Assembly (NCBI GenBank): GCA_003218525.1
Contig: QHNU01000067.1
Location: forward strand, 597-23,104
DNA length: 22,508 nt
Origin: Verrucomicrobiota bacterium
GTDB taxonomy: Bacteria > Verrucomicrobiota > Verrucomicrobiia > Chthoniobacterales > UBA10450
Reading direction: 5' to 3'
Shown here: one piece after another, positions 21,365 through 22,508 of the stretch
Layout of the letters: every line of letters begins with the position of its first letter
Numbering within the stretch: position 1 is the first letter of the stretch
Translations under genes and position numbers: made by a program
The notes under the pieces: model-generated
Databases searched by the model: none
Told to the model about the DNA's origin: nothing
Seen by the model: only the letters and a program-made list of their open reading frames with translations

Positions 21365-22508
21365 CTAGCCGCGAGCCGTGGTCAGCTCAAAGAGGTCATC
21401 TAGATTCTTGGCGGCTTCAAGATTCATGATGAAGCTCTGCAACTCTTTGCATTGATCTTTGCCGATGACATCGCCGCCAAGCGCCGTGAATTTTACCGCG
21501 ATTTCATCCTCCGTCATAGGATCGCGCGGATCCCCCTTGGGAACATCGACACGAGTGGAATGTGACGCGCCGCTGTTGGTATTGATGGTGACGCGACTCG
21601 GCTGGAACTTGGGAAAGAGCGCTTCGAACTCTTCGTTAGCTACCACTTTGACCTTGTCCATGATCGGAATGAGCGACTTATCGAGCACGCGTTCCTCGCG
21701 AAACTGCAGCGGCGTCACCATGCCGTCCACCAGTCCGACGGCCATGCAATAAGGCAGCGAATGATCGGCGGTTTCTTTGGAGTTTGGTCGATACTTGTGC
21801 GGGTCGCCAAGGATGTCGGCGGCCCGAGCGATCACTTCTACTTTGATTTCCTTTACGTCCTCGGCTTCGATCTGGTGTTCTTTTACTGTCTTCATCATGG
21901 CGGTGAGTGGCGAATGGCTGAGTGCCTCGATCGGGAAACTCTTCATGCCGCAATCAAGGATGCGGTAGTGAGACTTGTTTGAGTCGGGAAGGGCCGCGAC
22001 CAACGCCTCGGAATCAAACGTAGCTGGTTGTCCCTTGTACTGCACGTGATGGAACACGGCGAACAATCCCTCCTTGCCATCGATGATGTGCTCGGGACCG
22101 GAAAAACCCTCGCGAGCCAGAAGCGCGCTCTCCGCACCCATTCGCCCTGCCCACGGATCGACCGTGTTCTTCATATTGGTCAATTTGCCGGCTGTGACCG
22201 CGCCGGGACAAAATGTTCGCGACGCGCTGATGCCGATGGCGGAGACCATTTGTTCCGGCGTGAGATTTAACACTCGACCCGCTGCGACCGGCGCGGCGAA
22301 CGCACTCAGCGTGGCATGATGCCAGCCGTATTCGCGCACGCCCGGCCGACCTATTTCGCAAAAACGCATTTCGATTTCGTAAGCGATGATGGTGGCAAGA
22401 ATCAGATCTTTGCCGCTGAGGCCTTCGCTCTCGCACAACGCCAGCGGCGCGGCGATGAGATCGCTAGGATGACAGGGATCGGCTTTCCAATAAATGTCGT
22501 TGTAATCC
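21365..22508 (-). CDS. MmgE/PrpD family protein (2-methylcitrate dehydratase-like), 5' end outside window
   Basis: The open frame enters from the right edge and ends at TAG 21365, giving 380 residues of a family usually ~450-500 long. Only the N-terminal part is missing. Visible family features are Y-W-K-A-D-P-C-H-P-S-D-L at the edge, G-W-H-H-A-T-L-S-A-F-A-A-P-V-A-A-G (His-rich catalytic region), L-G-I-S-A-S-type helix, G-M-K-S-F-P-I-E-A-L-S-H-S-P (substrate loop with K-x-F/Y-P) and T-A-D-H-S-L-P-Y. MmgE/PrpD enzymes dehydrate 2-methylcitrate in propionate breakdown; other members act on related tricarboxylates or as cis-aconitate decarboxylases. No prpB or prpC neighbour is in view, so the exact substrate stays open. 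It is convergent with the aldehyde dehydrogenase pseudogene. Confidence 0.9.
   Translation of the reverse strand, partial: DYNDIYWKADPCHPSDLIAAPLALCESEGLSGKDLILATIIAYEIEMRFCEIGRPGVREYGWHHATLSAFAAPVAAGRVLNLTPEQMVSAIGISASRTFCPGAVTAGKLTNMKNTVDPWAGRMGAESALLAREGFSGPEHIIDGKEGLFAVFHHVQYKGQPATFDSEALVAALPDSNKSHYRILDCGMKSFPIEALSHSPLTAMMKTVKEHQIEAEDVKEIKVEVIARAADILGDPHKYRPNSKETADHSLPYCMAVGLVDGMVTPLQFREERVLDKSLIPIMDKVKVVANEEFEALFPKFQPSRVTINTNSGASHSTRVDVPKGDPRDPMTEDEIAVKFTALGGDVIGKDQCKELQSFIMNLEAAKNLDDLFELTTARG

Overview
The window is a moderately GC-rich bacterial chromosome segment, most likely from the Verrucomicrobiota (PVC superphylum). Three things suggest this: ribosomal protein L28 has the RG-x-AKKK-G(G/I)-G insertion known from chlamydial-type L28; palindromic repeat elements are scattered between genes and once inside a gene; and gene pairs are tightly packed with ATGA/GTGA/TTGA overlaps and few Shine-Dalgarno sequences. 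The phylum is an inference. The window contains no rRNA, tRNA, CRISPR array, transposase or phage gene that I could find.

Left part (1-4150): the tail of a PGPGW membrane protein, endonuclease III (nth), and a low-affinity iron permease-like protein that converges on nth with overlapping stop codons. Divergent from the permease lies a large polytopic membrane protein with conserved-looking histidines and six TPR repeats. It is translationally coupled (TTGA overlap) to an arginase-fold protein.

Minus-strand operon (8734 to 4141): acyl carrier protein (acpP) ends in a clear intrinsic terminator. It is followed by an MscS-type channel, two tandem paralogous BioF2/FemAB-like GNAT proteins and two half-size DMT/EmrE-like membrane proteins. 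The last four genes are joined by 4-bp overlaps. A paired small flippase plus paired acyl/aminoacyl transferases suggests an undescribed envelope-lipid or polysaccharide modification module. This is the best candidate here for a new system.

Middle (8890-13480): an Arg-rich protein with no recognised family and a possible C-terminal winged helix; L28 (rpmB); a Gfo/Idh/MocA-like protein that has lost the EKP lysine; and an MgtE magnesium transporter.

Right part (13604-22508): a catabolic block. It holds a FadJ/FadB-type bifunctional beta-oxidation enzyme carrying an in-frame palindromic insertion, a VLCAD-like acyl-CoA dehydrogenase, L-lysine 6-aminotransferase, an antiquitin-type (ALDH7) aldehyde dehydrogenase gene, and a MmgE/PrpD protein cut by the window edge. 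Lysine 6-aminotransferase and ALDH7 are consecutive steps (lysine to aminoadipate semialdehyde to 2-aminoadipate), and the acyl-CoA enzymes could serve later steps. The ALDH7 gene is broken by an apparent deletion of about 13 nt that removes its NAD-binding Gly-Ser-Thr motif. It is therefore either a fresh pseudogene or an assembly error.
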